Shown: one piece after another, positions 1 through 8,928 of the stretch
Position numbering within the stretch: the stretch's first letter is position 1
Layout: each line of letters begins with the position of its first letter
From: Martelella mediterranea DSM 17316
Lineage (GTDB): Bacteria > Pseudomonadota > Alphaproteobacteria > Rhizobiales > Rhizobiaceae
DNA: 64,000 nucleotides
Reading direction: 5' to 3'
Assembly (NCBI RefSeq): GCF_002043005.1
Contig: NZ_CP020330.1
Location: 1,014,501-1,078,500 of the forward strand
The notes under the pieces: generated by a model
What the model was told of the DNA's origin: nothing
Database searches by the model: none
The model's input: the letters and a program-made list of their open reading frames with translations, nothing else
Program-made: the position numbers and the translations under genes

Positions 1-84
1 CGCGACGAATCGCATTATAAATCAATTGATTAAATCGGTATTGAGGCCATCGCCTAGAAGCCCGCAGGGGCCGTTTCAGGCAAC

Positions 85-109
85 AAAAAACCCGGCCGCG
101 AGGCCGGGT
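85..109 (-). terminator. Rho-independent terminator of the transaldolase gene
   Basis: On the minus strand an 8-bp GC stem (ACCCGGCC/GGCCGGGT, loop TCGC) is followed directly by a run of T residues. It lies about 30 bases past the transaldolase stop codon. Confidence 0.85.
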
Positions 110-137
110 CATTTTTCTATTTTTTGTCAAAAAAACT

Positions 138-1094
138 TCAGGCGTCGAGCTTTTCCGCCACCAGCGTGCGCAATTTTCCGAGGTCCTTGGCGAAATTGCG
201 GATGCCTTCGGCGAGCTTTTCGGTCGCCATCGGGTCCTCGTTCATCATCCAGCGGAAGGTTTTTTCGTCCATGTCGACCTTGTCTTCGGCCTCGAACACA
301 TCGGGCGTGAGCTTGCGTTCCAGCTTGCCCTCGTCAGCGGCGAGTTCTTCCAGCAGGTTCGGCGCGATCGTCAGCCGGTCGCAGCCTGCAAGGCCTTCGA
401 TTTCGCCGGTATTGCGGAACGAAGCGCCCATGACCACGGTCTTGATGCCGTTGGCCTTGTAGTAATTGTAGATCGAACGGACCGACAGCACGCCCGGATC
501 GGTCTCCGACGTGTAGGTCTCGCCGGTGTCCTTCTTGTACCAGTCGAGGATGCGGCCGACGAAGGGCGAGATCAGGAAGGCGCCGGCATCGGCGCAGGCA
601 ATCGCCTGGCACTTGGCGAACAGCAGCGTCAGATTGCAGTCGATGCCTTCCTTCTGCAGGACTTCACAGGCGCGGATGCCTTCCCAGGTCGAGGCGAGCT
701 TGATCAGGATGCGTTCGCGTCCGATGCCGCGCTCGTCATAGGCCTTGATGATCTCGCGCGCCTTGGCAATCGAAGCATCGGTATCAAAGGACAGGTCGGC
801 ATCCACTTCGGTGGAGACCCGGCCGGGGACCAGCTTGACCAGCGCAGCACCCACATCGATGGCAAGCCGGCTGGCGACGGCTGCAACGACGTCATCCTTG
901 GCGCCGCCCTGCTCCTTGCCCCACTTGATCGCCTCGGCGAAGGCGTCGTCGAACATGTCGGTGGACAGCGCCTTCAGCACGATCGAGGGATTGGTGGTGC
1001 AATCGACCGGTTTCAGTTTCTCGACAGCGCGGATATCGCCGGTATCGGCAACGACCGTGGTCATCTCGCGCAATTGATCTAGCTTGGAAGCCAT
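138..1094 (-). CDS. tal: Transaldolase, TalB type
   Basis: Transaldolase of the non-oxidative pentose phosphate pathway; it moves a dihydroxyacetone unit between sugar phosphates in the cytosol. The protein is 318 residues, the normal length for the long TalB subfamily. The Schiff-base lysine is K132 in ILIKLASTW, the same number as in E. coli TalB, and the N-terminal DCTTNPS motif is present. The ATG at 1094 is chosen because a purine-rich Shine-Dalgarno (GGAAGGATGAGG) lies just upstream and the family begins here; the open frame runs 47 codons further upstream without similarity. It is a single gene with its own terminator. Confidence 0.95.
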   Translation of the reverse strand: MASKLDQLREMTTVVADTGDIRAVEKLKPVDCTTNPSIVLKALSTDMFDDAFAEAIKWGKEQGGAKDDVVAAVASRLAIDVGAALVKLVPGRVSTEVDADLSFDTDASIAKAREIIKAYDERGIGRERILIKLASTWEGIRACEVLQKEGIDCNLTLLFAKCQAIACADAGAFLISPFVGRILDWYKKDTGETYTSETDPGVLSVRSIYNYYKANGIKTVVMGASFRNTGEIEGLAGCDRLTIAPNLLEELAADEGKLERKLTPDVFEAEDKVDMDEKTFRWMMNEDPMATEKLAEGIRNFAKDLGKLRTLVAEKLDA

Positions 1095-1358
1095 TTTCCT
1101 CATCCTTCCTTCTATGGCCGGGCCCGAAGGCCAGCCGCAATCCTGTTCCGCCGAAGCCGTCGCGGCGCTCCCGCGATGATAGCGGGTCGCGGTGATGCGT
1201 TCATGACTGTTCGCAGACATCGGCCCGCCATGCAAGGGCGGCGGTTTCCCGGCGACTATCGCAAGCCGGGCTTTTCAAAGTCAAGAAAGGATATGGAAAC
1301 GAAGGGCCGAAACGGCAACCGGTTCGGCTGGAATATCCGTTTTGGTCAAGCGCGGCGC

Positions 1359-2243
1359 TCACGCCTTGCCGGCCTCCCAGCCGAGCATGGCCCGTTTGCG
1401 GGTCACGCCCCAGTGATAACCGGTCAAGGCGCCGGACTTGCCGAGCGCGCGGTGACAGGGAACGACGAAGGAGACCGGATTTCGCCCGATCGCAGCGCCG
1501 ACGGCGCGAGACGCGTTCGGGCGGCCGATCTCGGATGCGATTTCGGAATAGGACTTCGCCTTGCCGAAGGGTATCTTCAAAAGGCTTTCCCAGACCTGAA
1601 CCTGGAAATCCGTGCCGATCAGAACGACCTTGAGCGGCCGATCCGAGGACCATTCCTCCGGGTCGAATATCCGCCGCGCATAGGCCGCCGTCGCCGGCTC
1701 GTCCTCGATATAGGTCGCATTGGGCCAGCGCGCGGTCATGTCCTCGAAGGCGGTGCGCTCCTCGCCCGGATCGGCGAAGGCGACGCCGGCAAGGCCGCGA
1801 TCGGTGATCATCAGCAGCGACCGGCCGAAGGGCGAGGCATGAAATCCGTAGCGGATCACCAGGCTCTCGCCGCCGCTCTTCCATTCGCCCGGCGACATCG
1901 CCTCATGGGTGACGAAAAGATCGTGCAGCCGTCCGGGGCCGGACAGACCGAGTTCATAGGAGGTGTCGAGCACCGGAAGCCGCTCCTTGCCGAGAAGCTC
2001 CTTGGCGTGGTCCAGCGTGATCGCCTGCAGAAACGCCTTGGGCGACAGGCCGGCCCAGCGGGTGAAGGTCTTCTGCAGCCCGGTCGGCGACATACCGAGC
2101 CGCTCGGCGATGGTCTCGAGCCCCGGCTGTTCACGATAATCCTCGCTGATCATCGTGATCACGCTGCGTACTGTGTCGTAGTCCGCTCCGCAGGGTGTGG
2201 TCTCCACGGCGCTGTCGGATATGGTTTCAAATAAGGCGTTCAT
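1359..2243 (-). CDS. ada: Ada-like protein: AraC-type HTH fused to O6-methylguanine-DNA methyltransferase
   Basis: A 294-residue repair protein. Residues about 20-120 form an AraC-type helix-turn-helix domain, and the C-terminal half is a methylated-DNA-protein cysteine methyltransferase. The acceptor cysteine is C263 in the PCHR motif. The protein lacks the N-terminal zinc/phosphotriester domain of E. coli Ada. It can therefore probably remove alkyl groups from O6-alkylguanine and may bind DNA, but it cannot be switched on by phosphotriester methylation as classical Ada is. The upstream 264 bases (1095-1358) to transaldolase hold nothing I can name. Confidence 0.88.
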   Translation of the reverse strand: MNALFETISDSAVETTPCGADYDTVRSVITMISEDYREQPGLETIAERLGMSPTGLQKTFTRWAGLSPKAFLQAITLDHAKELLGKERLPVLDTSYELGLSGPGRLHDLFVTHEAMSPGEWKSGGESLVIRYGFHASPFGRSLLMITDRGLAGVAFADPGEERTAFEDMTARWPNATYIEDEPATAAYARRIFDPEEWSSDRPLKVVLIGTDFQVQVWESLLKIPFGKAKSYSEIASEIGRPNASRAVGAAIGRNPVSFVVPCHRALGKSGALTGYHWGVTRKRAMLGWEAGKA

Positions 2244-2318
2244 CGGCTTCGTGCTCCTTCGTCACGGCAGGAAGCACGGTTTCTTTCCGCGCCGCCACCC
2301 GATTCTTGCCAGAGGCGC

Positions 2319-2804
2319 TCAAATGCGCTGTTTCACGGTGGCCAGCGCCTGCCGGAAGGCCCTGGCGAAGCTCTCGCGATCATCGGGATTGAGAAAGGCG
2401 CCGATCTCGGTCCGCCGCCCCTCCCCCGCAAGCGCCATCTGGGTGATGCCGAATTCATCGTGACGGTCGACGGTGAAGCGCGCCCAGAATGGATTGTAAT
2501 GCGCCTCGAGCCGCTTGCCCGCCGGCGTCACCTTGGTGACGGATATCTCGAGCCGCGACACCCGGACATGCTCGCGCTCGAGCGCGCTGCGATAGGACAG
2601 CCGGAAGGCGGCATAGAGACCGGCAAAGGCCGCAAGGCAGTAAAGCGCGATCGGCCATGCGCCATGGACGGTGAAATAGAGCACATTCGGCACGAAGCCG
2701 AGGGCCGCGAGCATGAGCAGCACGCGAAAACCCTTGCGCCCTAAAGAGCGATGGGGGAAAAGTTCAGCCGAAAAGACCGGCCTGTCATCAAGCGCTTCGG
2801 TCAT
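2319..2804 (-). CDS. DUF2244 domain membrane protein
   Basis: A 161-residue protein of the DUF2244 family, function unknown. Two hydrophobic segments sit near residues 30-70 (around VLLMLAALGFVPNVLYF and PIALYCLAAFAGLYAAF). The soluble tail contains HYNPFWARFTVDR and a basic C-terminus, as is usual for the family. The start at 2804 (MTEALDD) is preferred because the longer open frame would run into the divergently read endonuclease III gene. The two genes then start 24 bases apart, back to back, and must share one short promoter region. Confidence 0.8.
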   Translation of the reverse strand: MTEALDDRPVFSAELFPHRSLGRKGFRVLLMLAALGFVPNVLYFTVHGAWPIALYCLAAFAGLYAAFRLSYRSALEREHVRVSRLEISVTKVTPAGKRLEAHYNPFWARFTVDRHDEFGITQMALAGEGRRTEIGAFLNPDDRESFARAFRQALATVKQRI

Positions 2805-2828
2805 TGCGCGTCGAGCCAGATTGAAAAA

Positions 2829-3560
2829 ATGACAAAAACCAGAACCACAGTCAGCACCCAAAGGCGCAAAAAGTCAAATCGCGCGCGGCCGAGCGCCTAT
2901 AGCGAGGCGGAAATCCGCGAGATTTTTCGCCGCTTCGAAATCCAGCGGCCGGAGCCGAAGGGCGAGCTCGAGCACACCAACCCGTTCACGCTGCTGGTGG
3001 CCGTGGCACTCTCCGCCCAGGCCACCGATGTCGGCGTCAACAAGGCGACCCGGGCGCTGTTTGCGGAGGTCGAGACGCCGCAACAGATGCTGGACCTCGG
3101 CGAGGAAGGGCTGATCTCGCATATCAAGACGATCGGGCTTTACCGCAACAAGGCCAAGAACGTGATCGCGATGAGCCGCAAGCTGATCGACGATTTCGGC
3201 GGCGAGGTGCCGCGGACGCGCGAAGAGCTGGTGACGCTGCCCGGCGTCGGCCGCAAGACCGCCAATGTGGTGATGTCGATGGCGTTCGGCCATGCGACGA
3301 TCGCCGTCGACACCCATATCTTCCGCATCGCCAACCGCATCGGCCTCGCGCCCGGCAAGACGCCGGACGAGGTCGAGGCGAAGCTGGAACGGGTGATCCC
3401 GGACGAATACCTGTTCCACGCCCACCACTGGCTGATCCTGCACGGCCGTTATGTCTGCAAGGCCCGCAAGCCGGACTGTCCGGCCTGCGTGATCGCCGAT
3501 ATCTGCAAGGCCGCGGAGAAGACCTCGGAAATGCCGGCGCCGCTGGTGCCGATCGGGTGA
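2829..3560 (+). CDS. nth: Endonuclease III (DNA glycosylase / AP lyase)
   Basis: Base-excision repair enzyme that removes oxidised pyrimidines and cuts at abasic sites. It is 243 residues. The helix-hairpin-helix LPGVGRKTA carries the catalytic lysine (K143), the catalytic aspartate is D161 in VDTHIFR, and a C-terminal [4Fe-4S] cluster motif is intact (C210-x6-C217-x2-C220-x5-C226). The start ATG at 2829 gives a short basic N-terminal tail typical of alphaproteobacterial Nth. It is divergent from the DUF2244 gene and followed by an intergenic palindromic repeat. Confidence 0.95.
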   Translation: MTKTRTTVSTQRRKKSNRARPSAYSEAEIREIFRRFEIQRPEPKGELEHTNPFTLLVAVALSAQATDVGVNKATRALFAEVETPQQMLDLGEEGLISHIKTIGLYRNKAKNVIAMSRKLIDDFGGEVPRTREELVTLPGVGRKTANVVMSMAFGHATIAVDTHIFRIANRIGLAPGKTPDEVEAKLERVIPDEYLFHAHHWLILHGRYVCKARKPDCPACVIADICKAAEKTSEMPAPLVPIG

Positions 3561-3610
3561 ACCGCGGTCTTCGACCGTTCAGTTTGCTGGCAAAGCTGCC
3601 CCACACTCTG

Positions 3611-3727
3611 CGTCATCCTCGGGCTTGACCCGAGGATCCAGGGCCACACGATGTACGCTTGCCTGAAAAGCCTTTTCCTCAAGGCTGGAGCAGAATGGAT
3701 GCTCGGATCAAGTCCGAGCATGACCCC
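3611..3727. repeat. Alphaproteobacterial intergenic palindromic repeat, copy 1
   Basis: Two palindromes face each other: CCTCGGG-CTTGA-CCCGAGG at the left and GCTCGGA-TCAAG-TCCGAGC at the right, with about 70 bases between. The same arrangement recurs at 12066-12181. This type is widespread between genes in rhizobia and related bacteria, and its translation gives the familiar false-ORF peptide ending SSPRMT. The 242-base gap between nth and the dehydrogenase holds nothing else. Confidence 0.8.
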
Positions 3728-3802
3728 TTGGGGATGGCTGACGGACGGGAGAACCGTCACGTCGCCCGGTTTATCAGCAGTCTGGACGGCCTCTCAGACT
3801 TG

Positions 3803-4999
3803 TTAGGCGGCGACCATGCCATGCGGATCGATGACGAATTTCTTCGCCGCCCCGCCATCGAAATCGGCATAGCCGCGCGGGGCGTCGTCGAGCGTTATGA
3901 GCTCGACATTCACCGCCTTTGCGATATCCACCCGGCCATAGAGGATCGCCTGCATCAGCGCCCGGTTATAGCGCATCACCGGGCATTGGCCGGTGTGGAA
4001 GGAATGCGACTTCGCCCAGCCAAGGCCGAAGCGCAGGCTGAGTGCGCCCTTCTGTGCCGCCTTGTCCGCCGCGCCGGGATCTTCGGTCACGTAAAGACCC
4101 GGAATGCCGATCTGGCCGCCGGCGCGGGTCAGGTCCATGGCCGAATTCAGCACGGTGGCCGGCTGCTCGTGGCTGTGATCATGGCCGCAGCCATGGGCCT
4201 CGAAACCGACGCAATCGACAAAGGCATCCACCTCCGGCGTGCCGGTGATCTCGGCCACCATGTCTCCTAGCGTCGCATCCTGCCTGAGGTCTATGGCCTC
4301 GCAGCCGAAGCTTTTGGCTTGCCGCAAACGCTCGGGGATCATGTCGCCGACGATGACGCAGGCAGCGCCCAGAAGCCTCGCGGAGGCTGCGGCGGCAAGG
4401 CCGACCGGCCCGGCGCCGGCGATATAGACGATCGAGCCGGGCCCGACGCCCGCCGTCACGCAGCCGTGGAAGCCGGTCGGGAAGATGTCGGACAGCAGCG
4501 TCAGATCGGTGATCTTCTCCATCGCCTGTTCGCGATCGGGGAATTTCAGCAGGTTGAAATCGGCATAGGGCACCATGACGTATTCGGCCTGCCCGCCGAC
4601 CCAGCCACCCATGTCGACATAACCATAGGCAGCACCCGGGCGCGACGGATTGACGTTGAGGCAGATGCCGGTCTTGCCTTCCTTGCAATTGCGGCAGCGC
4701 CCGCAGGCAATGTTGAACGGCACGGAAACGATGTCGCCGACGCTGATGAATTCGACATCGCGCCCGCATTCGATCACCTGTCCGGTGATCTCATGCCCGA
4801 GCACGAGGCCCTTCGGCGCCGTGGTGCGGCCGCGCACCATGTGCTGGTCGGAGCCGCAGATATTTGTGGTCAGGATCTTCAGGATCACGCCGTGATCACA
4901 CCGGCGTTCTCCCAGCGCCAGTTTCGGAAAATCGATCGTTTCGACAGTCACTTTGCCGGCGCCCTGAAATATCACGCCGCGGTTCGATGCACTTGCCAT
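3803..4999 (-). CDS. fdhA: Zinc-dependent dehydrogenase, glutathione-independent formaldehyde dehydrogenase family
   Basis: A 398-residue medium-chain dehydrogenase closest in layout to Pseudomonas FdhA, which oxidises free formaldehyde or other aldehydes with tightly bound NAD. The catalytic zinc ligands are C48 (ICGSDQH) and H69 (LGHE); the structural zinc loop is CGRCRNCKEGKTGIC; the Rossmann motif is AGAGPVGLAAA. An unusual His-rich loop (HGCGHDHSHE) matches the FdhA family. The start at 4999 has a GGGAGGAAG ribosome site. It lies downstream of, and in the same direction as, the aldehyde dehydrogenase gene, but a terminator at 5086-5113 separates them. The true aldehyde substrate is not known from sequence. 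Confidence 0.85.
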   Translation of the reverse strand: MASASNRGVIFQGAGKVTVETIDFPKLALGERRCDHGVILKILTTNICGSDQHMVRGRTTAPKGLVLGHEITGQVIECGRDVEFISVGDIVSVPFNIACGRCRNCKEGKTGICLNVNPSRPGAAYGYVDMGGWVGGQAEYVMVPYADFNLLKFPDREQAMEKITDLTLLSDIFPTGFHGCVTAGVGPGSIVYIAGAGPVGLAAAASARLLGAACVIVGDMIPERLRQAKSFGCEAIDLRQDATLGDMVAEITGTPEVDAFVDCVGFEAHGCGHDHSHEQPATVLNSAMDLTRAGGQIGIPGLYVTEDPGAADKAAQKGALSLRFGLGWAKSHSFHTGQCPVMRYNRALMQAILYGRVDIAKAVNVELITLDDAPRGYADFDGGAAKKFVIDPHGMVAA

Positions 5000-5085
5000 G
5001 TCTTCCTCCCAGGCTTTGCCACGAACCTGCATCATCCGCCCGCAACGCGATCGGTTCAGGCCTGAATGCGACATGATCAAGCATC

Positions 5086-5113
5086 AAAAATGCCGCCATG
5101 GGCATGGCGGCAT
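5086..5113 (-). terminator. Rho-independent terminator after the NTF2-like gene
   Basis: A perfect 10-bp stem (ATGCCGCCAT/ATGGCGGCAT, four-base loop) is followed on the minus strand by TTTTTG. It ends the aldehyde dehydrogenase/NTF2-like transcript before fdhA. Confidence 0.8.
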
Positions 5114-5152
5114 GAAAACAGGCCGACAACGCGGCCGCGAAGGAACGCCGCG

Positions 5153-5773
5153 TCAGGCGCCTCTCAACCACGCCTCCTCGCCCTCATGGAAGGCGGCCAG
5201 CTCTTCAGGGCGGTCGTCGCCGAGCAGGTTCTGGTTGACGGTGATGCCGCGGCTCCCCTGGAGATAGGACAGGAAACAGTAGCTCGGGCGAAAGCTTTCC
5301 AGTCTGTCCCAGTCGATCGGCAGCGCCTCGCGCGGGTTGAGCGCGCTCATGACGTCGCGCTCGAACAGCACTTCGAAACTCATGATCTTCCAGCTTCCGT
5401 CCTCGCGCACGCAGCGCGAGAAGAAGCGGCAGAACACGTGGAAATCGACCGCGATGTCCTCAAGCTTCGCGCGGTTGAAGATCATCGCCGGGCTTTCCAC
5501 GGTCGCCCTGTCGCCGTTGATGCGGGCATAGGCTGGAAACACCCAGTGCTTGCCGCCGCGCACCTTCTGCATGAAGGCGCGGGTGGAATCGACATAGGCG
5601 GCGCCGCCTTTGCCGTCATACCAGCTGGTGCGCACATAGGCGTCGTCATGAAAGCATTCGCGCATCACGTCGAACCGCCCCTGGTCGCGGGCGAAACGTT
5701 CCCGGCGGACGAGATCGAAAAGTTCCTCGCGCTCCAGCATCTCCATCAGGCGTCGTTCGGTTTCGGGCTGCAT
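5153..5773 (-). CDS. NTF2/SnoaL-like domain protein
   Basis: A 206-residue protein whose first 150 residues look like the SnoaL/NTF2 cone fold used by polyketide cyclases and ring-hydroxylating dioxygenase small subunits. Visible features are FARDQGRFDVMRECFHDDAYV near the start and a conserved R-x-Y-C-F stretch near the end. The start at 5773 is chosen because the frame upstream overlaps the aldehyde dehydrogenase gene. It is 25 bases downstream of that gene, so the two are almost certainly cotranscribed. No catalytic function can be assigned; a small-molecule lyase, isomerase or binding role is inferred from the fold only. Confidence 0.75.
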   Translation of the reverse strand: MQPETERRLMEMLEREELFDLVRRERFARDQGRFDVMRECFHDDAYVRTSWYDGKGGAAYVDSTRAFMQKVRGGKHWVFPAYARINGDRATVESPAMIFNRAKLEDIAVDFHVFCRFFSRCVREDGSWKIMSFEVLFERDVMSALNPREALPIDWDRLESFRPSYCFLSYLQGSRGITVNQNLLGDDRPEELAAFHEGEEAWLRGA

Positions 5774-5798
5774 GTTGTCCTCCGCGTTAGCGCATCGG

Positions 5799-7223
5799 TC
5801 AGGCCGTAAAGCCGACCAGCGCCTTGGTTTCCAGATATTCCTCGAAGCCGGCAAGGCCGAATTCACGACCATTGCCGGATTGTTTGTAGCCGCCGAAGGG
5901 CAGCGACCGGTCAAACGGCGCGCCATTATAATAGACCCGTCCGGCGCGGATGCGATTGGCGATCTTGCGCGCGCGTTCGGGATCGGGCGACTGCACGAAG
6001 CCGGCGAGGCCGAAGGGCGTGTCGTTGGCGATCGCGACCGCCTCGCCCTCGCTGTCATAGAACATCATTGACAGCACCGGGCCGAAAATCTCCTCGCGCG
6101 CGATCCGCATGTCGGGCGTCACGTCGGCGAACACCGTCGGGCGCACGAAATAGCCGGCATTGGCGGCGGCCGGGCGGCCGGGCCCGCCTGCAACCAGCGT
6201 CGCGCCCTCGTCGATGCCGGAGGCGATCAGCGCCTGCACCTTGTCGAACTGGGACTGGCTCACCAGCGGGCCCATCGTGGTCTTCGGGTCCATCGGGTCG
6301 CCGAGCACGATCGTGTCGATCGCGCCCCGGGCGGCAGCGATCGCCTCGTCGCGATTTGCGCGCGGCACGAGCATGCGGGTCGGCGACTGGCAGTTCTGGC
6401 CGGCATTGGTGTTGCAGGCATGGACGCCGGCGGCGACGGCCTTTGCCATGTCGGCATCCGGCAGGAGGATGTTTGCGGATTTGCCGCCAAGCTCCTGCGC
6501 CACGCGCTTGATCGTGTCGGCGGCAAGCTTTGCGACGCGGATGCCCGCGCCCGCCGAACCGGTGATCGAGACCATGTCGACCTCCGGATGGCTTGCGATC
6601 GCCTCGCCGACGGTCGGGCCGTCGCCCTGGACGAGGTTGAAGACGCCGGGGGGCACGCCGGCCGCATCGATGATCTCGGCAAGCGCCCTTGCGCTCAGCG
6701 GCGCGATCTCGCTCGGCTTCAGCACCATGGTGCAGCCGGTGGCGAGCGCCGGCGCGATCTTGGAGGCCATCTGGTTCAGCGGCCAGTTCCACGGCGTGAT
6801 CATGCCGCAGACGCCGATCGGCTCGCGCCGGATGATGCCGGTCGGCTCGGCGCGCTCGAATTCATAGGTCTCCAGAACCCGGATCGCCTCCTCGAAGTGA
6901 AACAGCGCCACCGTCGCCTGCCGCTCGGTGGAGAAGGTAATCGGCACGCCCATTTCCATCGTCATCAGCCGGGCGAGTTCCGGCAGCCGCGCCCGAAAAC
7001 CATCGACGATGCGACGGAGCGCTTCCAGCCTCTCCGCGCGGGTGGTCGTGGACCAGGCGTCGAAGGCGCGGCGCGCGGCGGCGACGGCGCGATCGACATC
7101 GGCGGCGGAGCCGAGCGCCACGCGGCCGATCTGGCGCTCGTCGGCCGGGTTGATGATCGCCATCTCGCGCGCGCCGTCAGGCTTCACCCAGTTCCCGTCG
7201 ATATAGATTTCCAGCGCGTCCAT
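5799..7223 (-). CDS. Aldehyde dehydrogenase family protein
   Basis: NAD(P)-dependent aldehyde dehydrogenase of 474 residues, full length. The catalytic cysteine is C278 (GQNCQSP), the general base E244 (QELGGK), the oxyanion asparagine is in TPWNWPLN, and the cofactor motif is ITGSAGAG. The substrate is unknown. It heads a minus-strand transcript with the NTF2-like gene and is divergent from the MaoC gene. The shared 155-base promoter region contains a 17-bp perfect inverted repeat at 7294-7310 that recurs twice more in this cluster. Confidence 0.9.
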   Translation of the reverse strand: MDALEIYIDGNWVKPDGAREMAIINPADERQIGRVALGSAADVDRAVAAARRAFDAWSTTTRAERLEALRRIVDGFRARLPELARLMTMEMGVPITFSTERQATVALFHFEEAIRVLETYEFERAEPTGIIRREPIGVCGMITPWNWPLNQMASKIAPALATGCTMVLKPSEIAPLSARALAEIIDAAGVPPGVFNLVQGDGPTVGEAIASHPEVDMVSITGSAGAGIRVAKLAADTIKRVAQELGGKSANILLPDADMAKAVAAGVHACNTNAGQNCQSPTRMLVPRANRDEAIAAARGAIDTIVLGDPMDPKTTMGPLVSQSQFDKVQALIASGIDEGATLVAGGPGRPAAANAGYFVRPTVFADVTPDMRIAREEIFGPVLSMMFYDSEGEAVAIANDTPFGLAGFVQSPDPERARKIANRIRAGRVYYNGAPFDRSLPFGGYKQSGNGREFGLAGFEEYLETKALVGFTA

Positions 7224-7293
7224 GATTTCCTCCCTCAGTCGGCAGCAGCGACTGTAGCCGCAACCGTCCGGGCCGCAATCGGGGCGCTGCCGT

Positions 7294-7310
7294 ATTTCGT
7301 CTGCCGAAAT
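7294..7310. promoter_or_regulatory. Candidate operator 1 (ATTTCG-N5-CGAAAT)
   Basis: A perfect inverted repeat with 6-bp arms in the divergent promoter between the aldehyde dehydrogenase and MaoC genes. Its 15-bp core TTTCGTCTGCCGAAA matches sites at 7838 and 8929 (consensus TTYCG-N-CTG-N-CGAAA). Confidence 0.6.
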
Positions 7311-7378
7311 GAGGGTCGCGCTGTTTTGCCTGGCGTCGCGAGGCTATCTAGAACATCATCGAAAAAAAGGAGAACCGC

Positions 7379-7828
7379 ATGCGGCGCTATTTCGAGGATT
7401 TCGAGGTCGGCGAGACCTGGACCAGCAAGACCATTTCCCTGTCGGAGGCCGATATCATCCGCTTTGCCGGCGAATATGATCCGCAGCCGATGCATACCGA
7501 TCCGGAAGCTGCGGCCAAGGGCCGGTTCGGTTCGCTGATCGCCAGCGGCTGGCAGCTTGCGGCCCTTACCATGCGCCTGTTCGTCGAGGCGGGCGGATAT
7601 GGCGAGACCCCGATGGTCGGCCTCGGCATCGACGAGTTGCGCTGGCGCCGGCCGGTCAAGCCCGGCGATCAGCTGACCGTAACCCGAGAGGTCGTGGAAG
7701 CCTCAAGGCATGAGAAACGTCCGGAATATGGCCGTATCCGCACCAAAGTGACGATGACCAACCAGGATGGCGAGACGGTGATGACCTATACCTCCCTCGG
7801 TCAGGTACCGGCGCGCAATGCAGGGTAG
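7379..7828 (+). CDS. MaoC-like (R)-specific enoyl-CoA hydratase/dehydratase
   Basis: A 149-residue hot-dog-fold protein of the MaoC family, which hydrates 2-enoyl-CoA or dehydrates beta-hydroxyacyl-CoA or related compounds. The catalytic pair D34 and H39 is present in GEYDPQPMHTD. The ribosome site is AAGGAG, seven bases upstream. It is the first gene of the plus-strand half of the cluster and is followed by the hydrolase-fold gene. No CoA ligase or thiolase is in the window, so whether the substrate is a CoA ester is open. Confidence 0.85.
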   Translation: MRRYFEDFEVGETWTSKTISLSEADIIRFAGEYDPQPMHTDPEAAAKGRFGSLIASGWQLAALTMRLFVEAGGYGETPMVGLGIDELRWRRPVKPGDQLTVTREVVEASRHEKRPEYGRIRTKVTMTNQDGETVMTYTSLGQVPARNAG

Positions 7829-7837
7829 GGCGCAGCT

Positions 7838-7852
7838 TTCCGGCTGACGAAA
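7838..7852. promoter_or_regulatory. Candidate operator 2 (TTCCG-N5-CGAAA)
   Basis: TTCCGGCTGACGAAA lies in the gap between the MaoC gene and the hydrolase-fold gene. It differs by two bases from the site at 8929 and shares the CTGACGAAA half exactly. Confidence 0.5.
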
Positions 7853-7922
7853 CGCGATGGCGGCAGGGGATGCGCCCGGCGCCTTCCTCGCCTATGAACG
7901 ACGCAGCAACAAGGGAGGATGC

Positions 7923-8924
7923 ATGGTGGGCGAGATCAGCCGCAGGGATTTTTTCGTAACGACGCGCGACGGCGTGAGGATCGCGATCCGCGAGGTGGCG
8001 GACAAGGAGGCCCCCGACCGGTCGGTGCCGATGATTCTGATGCACGGTACTCGCATTCCCGGCCTTTCGGAATATGACCTCGACGTGCCGCATGGCTCGC
8101 TTGCCGAAGATCTCGCCAGGAGAGGGCACCGCTGCTACATCGTCGATGGCCGCGGTTTCGGCCGGTCCGAGCGTCCGCCGGAGATGGAGGCGCCGCCTGC
8201 AAAGACCAGGCCGCTTTACCGCACGCTGGAACTGACGCGCGATCTCGACGCCGCCGTCGACCATCTGTGCGACGCGAGCGGGCACGACAGAGCCGGCATG
8301 TTCGGCTGGGGCGTCGGCGGCACCTGCGTCATGGCCTATGCGGCGCTCTTTCCGGAAAAGGTCAGCCATCTCGTGCTCTACGTGATGATGTATGGCGCGG
8401 CCGGCAACCACCCGAAATTCTGCCATGGCTCGCAATGGGAGGATCCGGCGCGGCCCGGGCATTTCAACCGGCCGCATTTCGGCAATTATACCTTCAATGC
8501 CGTCGATATGCTGACCCGCGAATGGGACCGGCAGATCCCGATCGCGGACAAGACCGCATGGCGCGATCCGGCGATCGTCAAGGCGTTCGAGCAGGCGTTG
8601 ATCGACGGCGATCCGACCGCGAAGGACCGCGATCCGCCGACCTATCGCAGCCCCAATGGCATGCTGGAAGACCTGTTCCTGATGGGCATCGGCCACAAGC
8701 TGGTCGACGCCAGCCAGGTCTATGCACGCGTCATGATCGTGCGTCCGGAATTCGATACGCTGAGCCGGAAGGATGATATGGACGCGCTTGCGGCCGATCT
8801 GATCAACGCGGCGGAAGTGTTGTACTGGCAGCCGGAAAACACCACGCATTACATCCTGTTCGATCGGCCGGAACGCGGGCGAGATGCGATGCTCGGTGAA
8901 ATGGAGGCTTTTCTGGGACGCTGA
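7923..8924 (+). CDS. Alpha/beta-hydrolase-fold protein lacking the nucleophile serine
   Basis: A 333-residue protein of the alpha/beta hydrolase superfamily. The oxyanion region is LMHGTRIPG (residues 39-47), and a histidine in the usual C-terminal place is H309 (THYILFDRPER). The nucleophile elbow reads G128-W-G-V-G132, so glycine G130 stands where serine is expected; the codon is GGC. It is therefore either catalytically dead, a binding or lyase-type protein, or uses another residue. The start at 7923 follows a strong AAGGGAGG ribosome site; an upstream ATG at 7857 has none. It lies between MaoC and the transporter genes, with a candidate operator on either side. Confidence 0.8.
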   Translation: MVGEISRRDFFVTTRDGVRIAIREVADKEAPDRSVPMILMHGTRIPGLSEYDLDVPHGSLAEDLARRGHRCYIVDGRGFGRSERPPEMEAPPAKTRPLYRTLELTRDLDAAVDHLCDASGHDRAGMFGWGVGGTCVMAYAALFPEKVSHLVLYVMMYGAAGNHPKFCHGSQWEDPARPGHFNRPHFGNYTFNAVDMLTREWDRQIPIADKTAWRDPAIVKAFEQALIDGDPTAKDRDPPTYRSPNGMLEDLFLMGIGHKLVDASQVYARVMIVRPEFDTLSRKDDMDALAADLINAAEVLYWQPENTTHYILFDRPERGRDAMLGEMEAFLGR

Positions 8925-8928
8925 AATA

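Noticed and set aside
3449..3760. Minus-strand peptide containing the SSPRMT ending often annotated as a hypothetical protein
   Set aside because: It is the translation of the intergenic palindromic repeat and of the nth 3' end read backwards.
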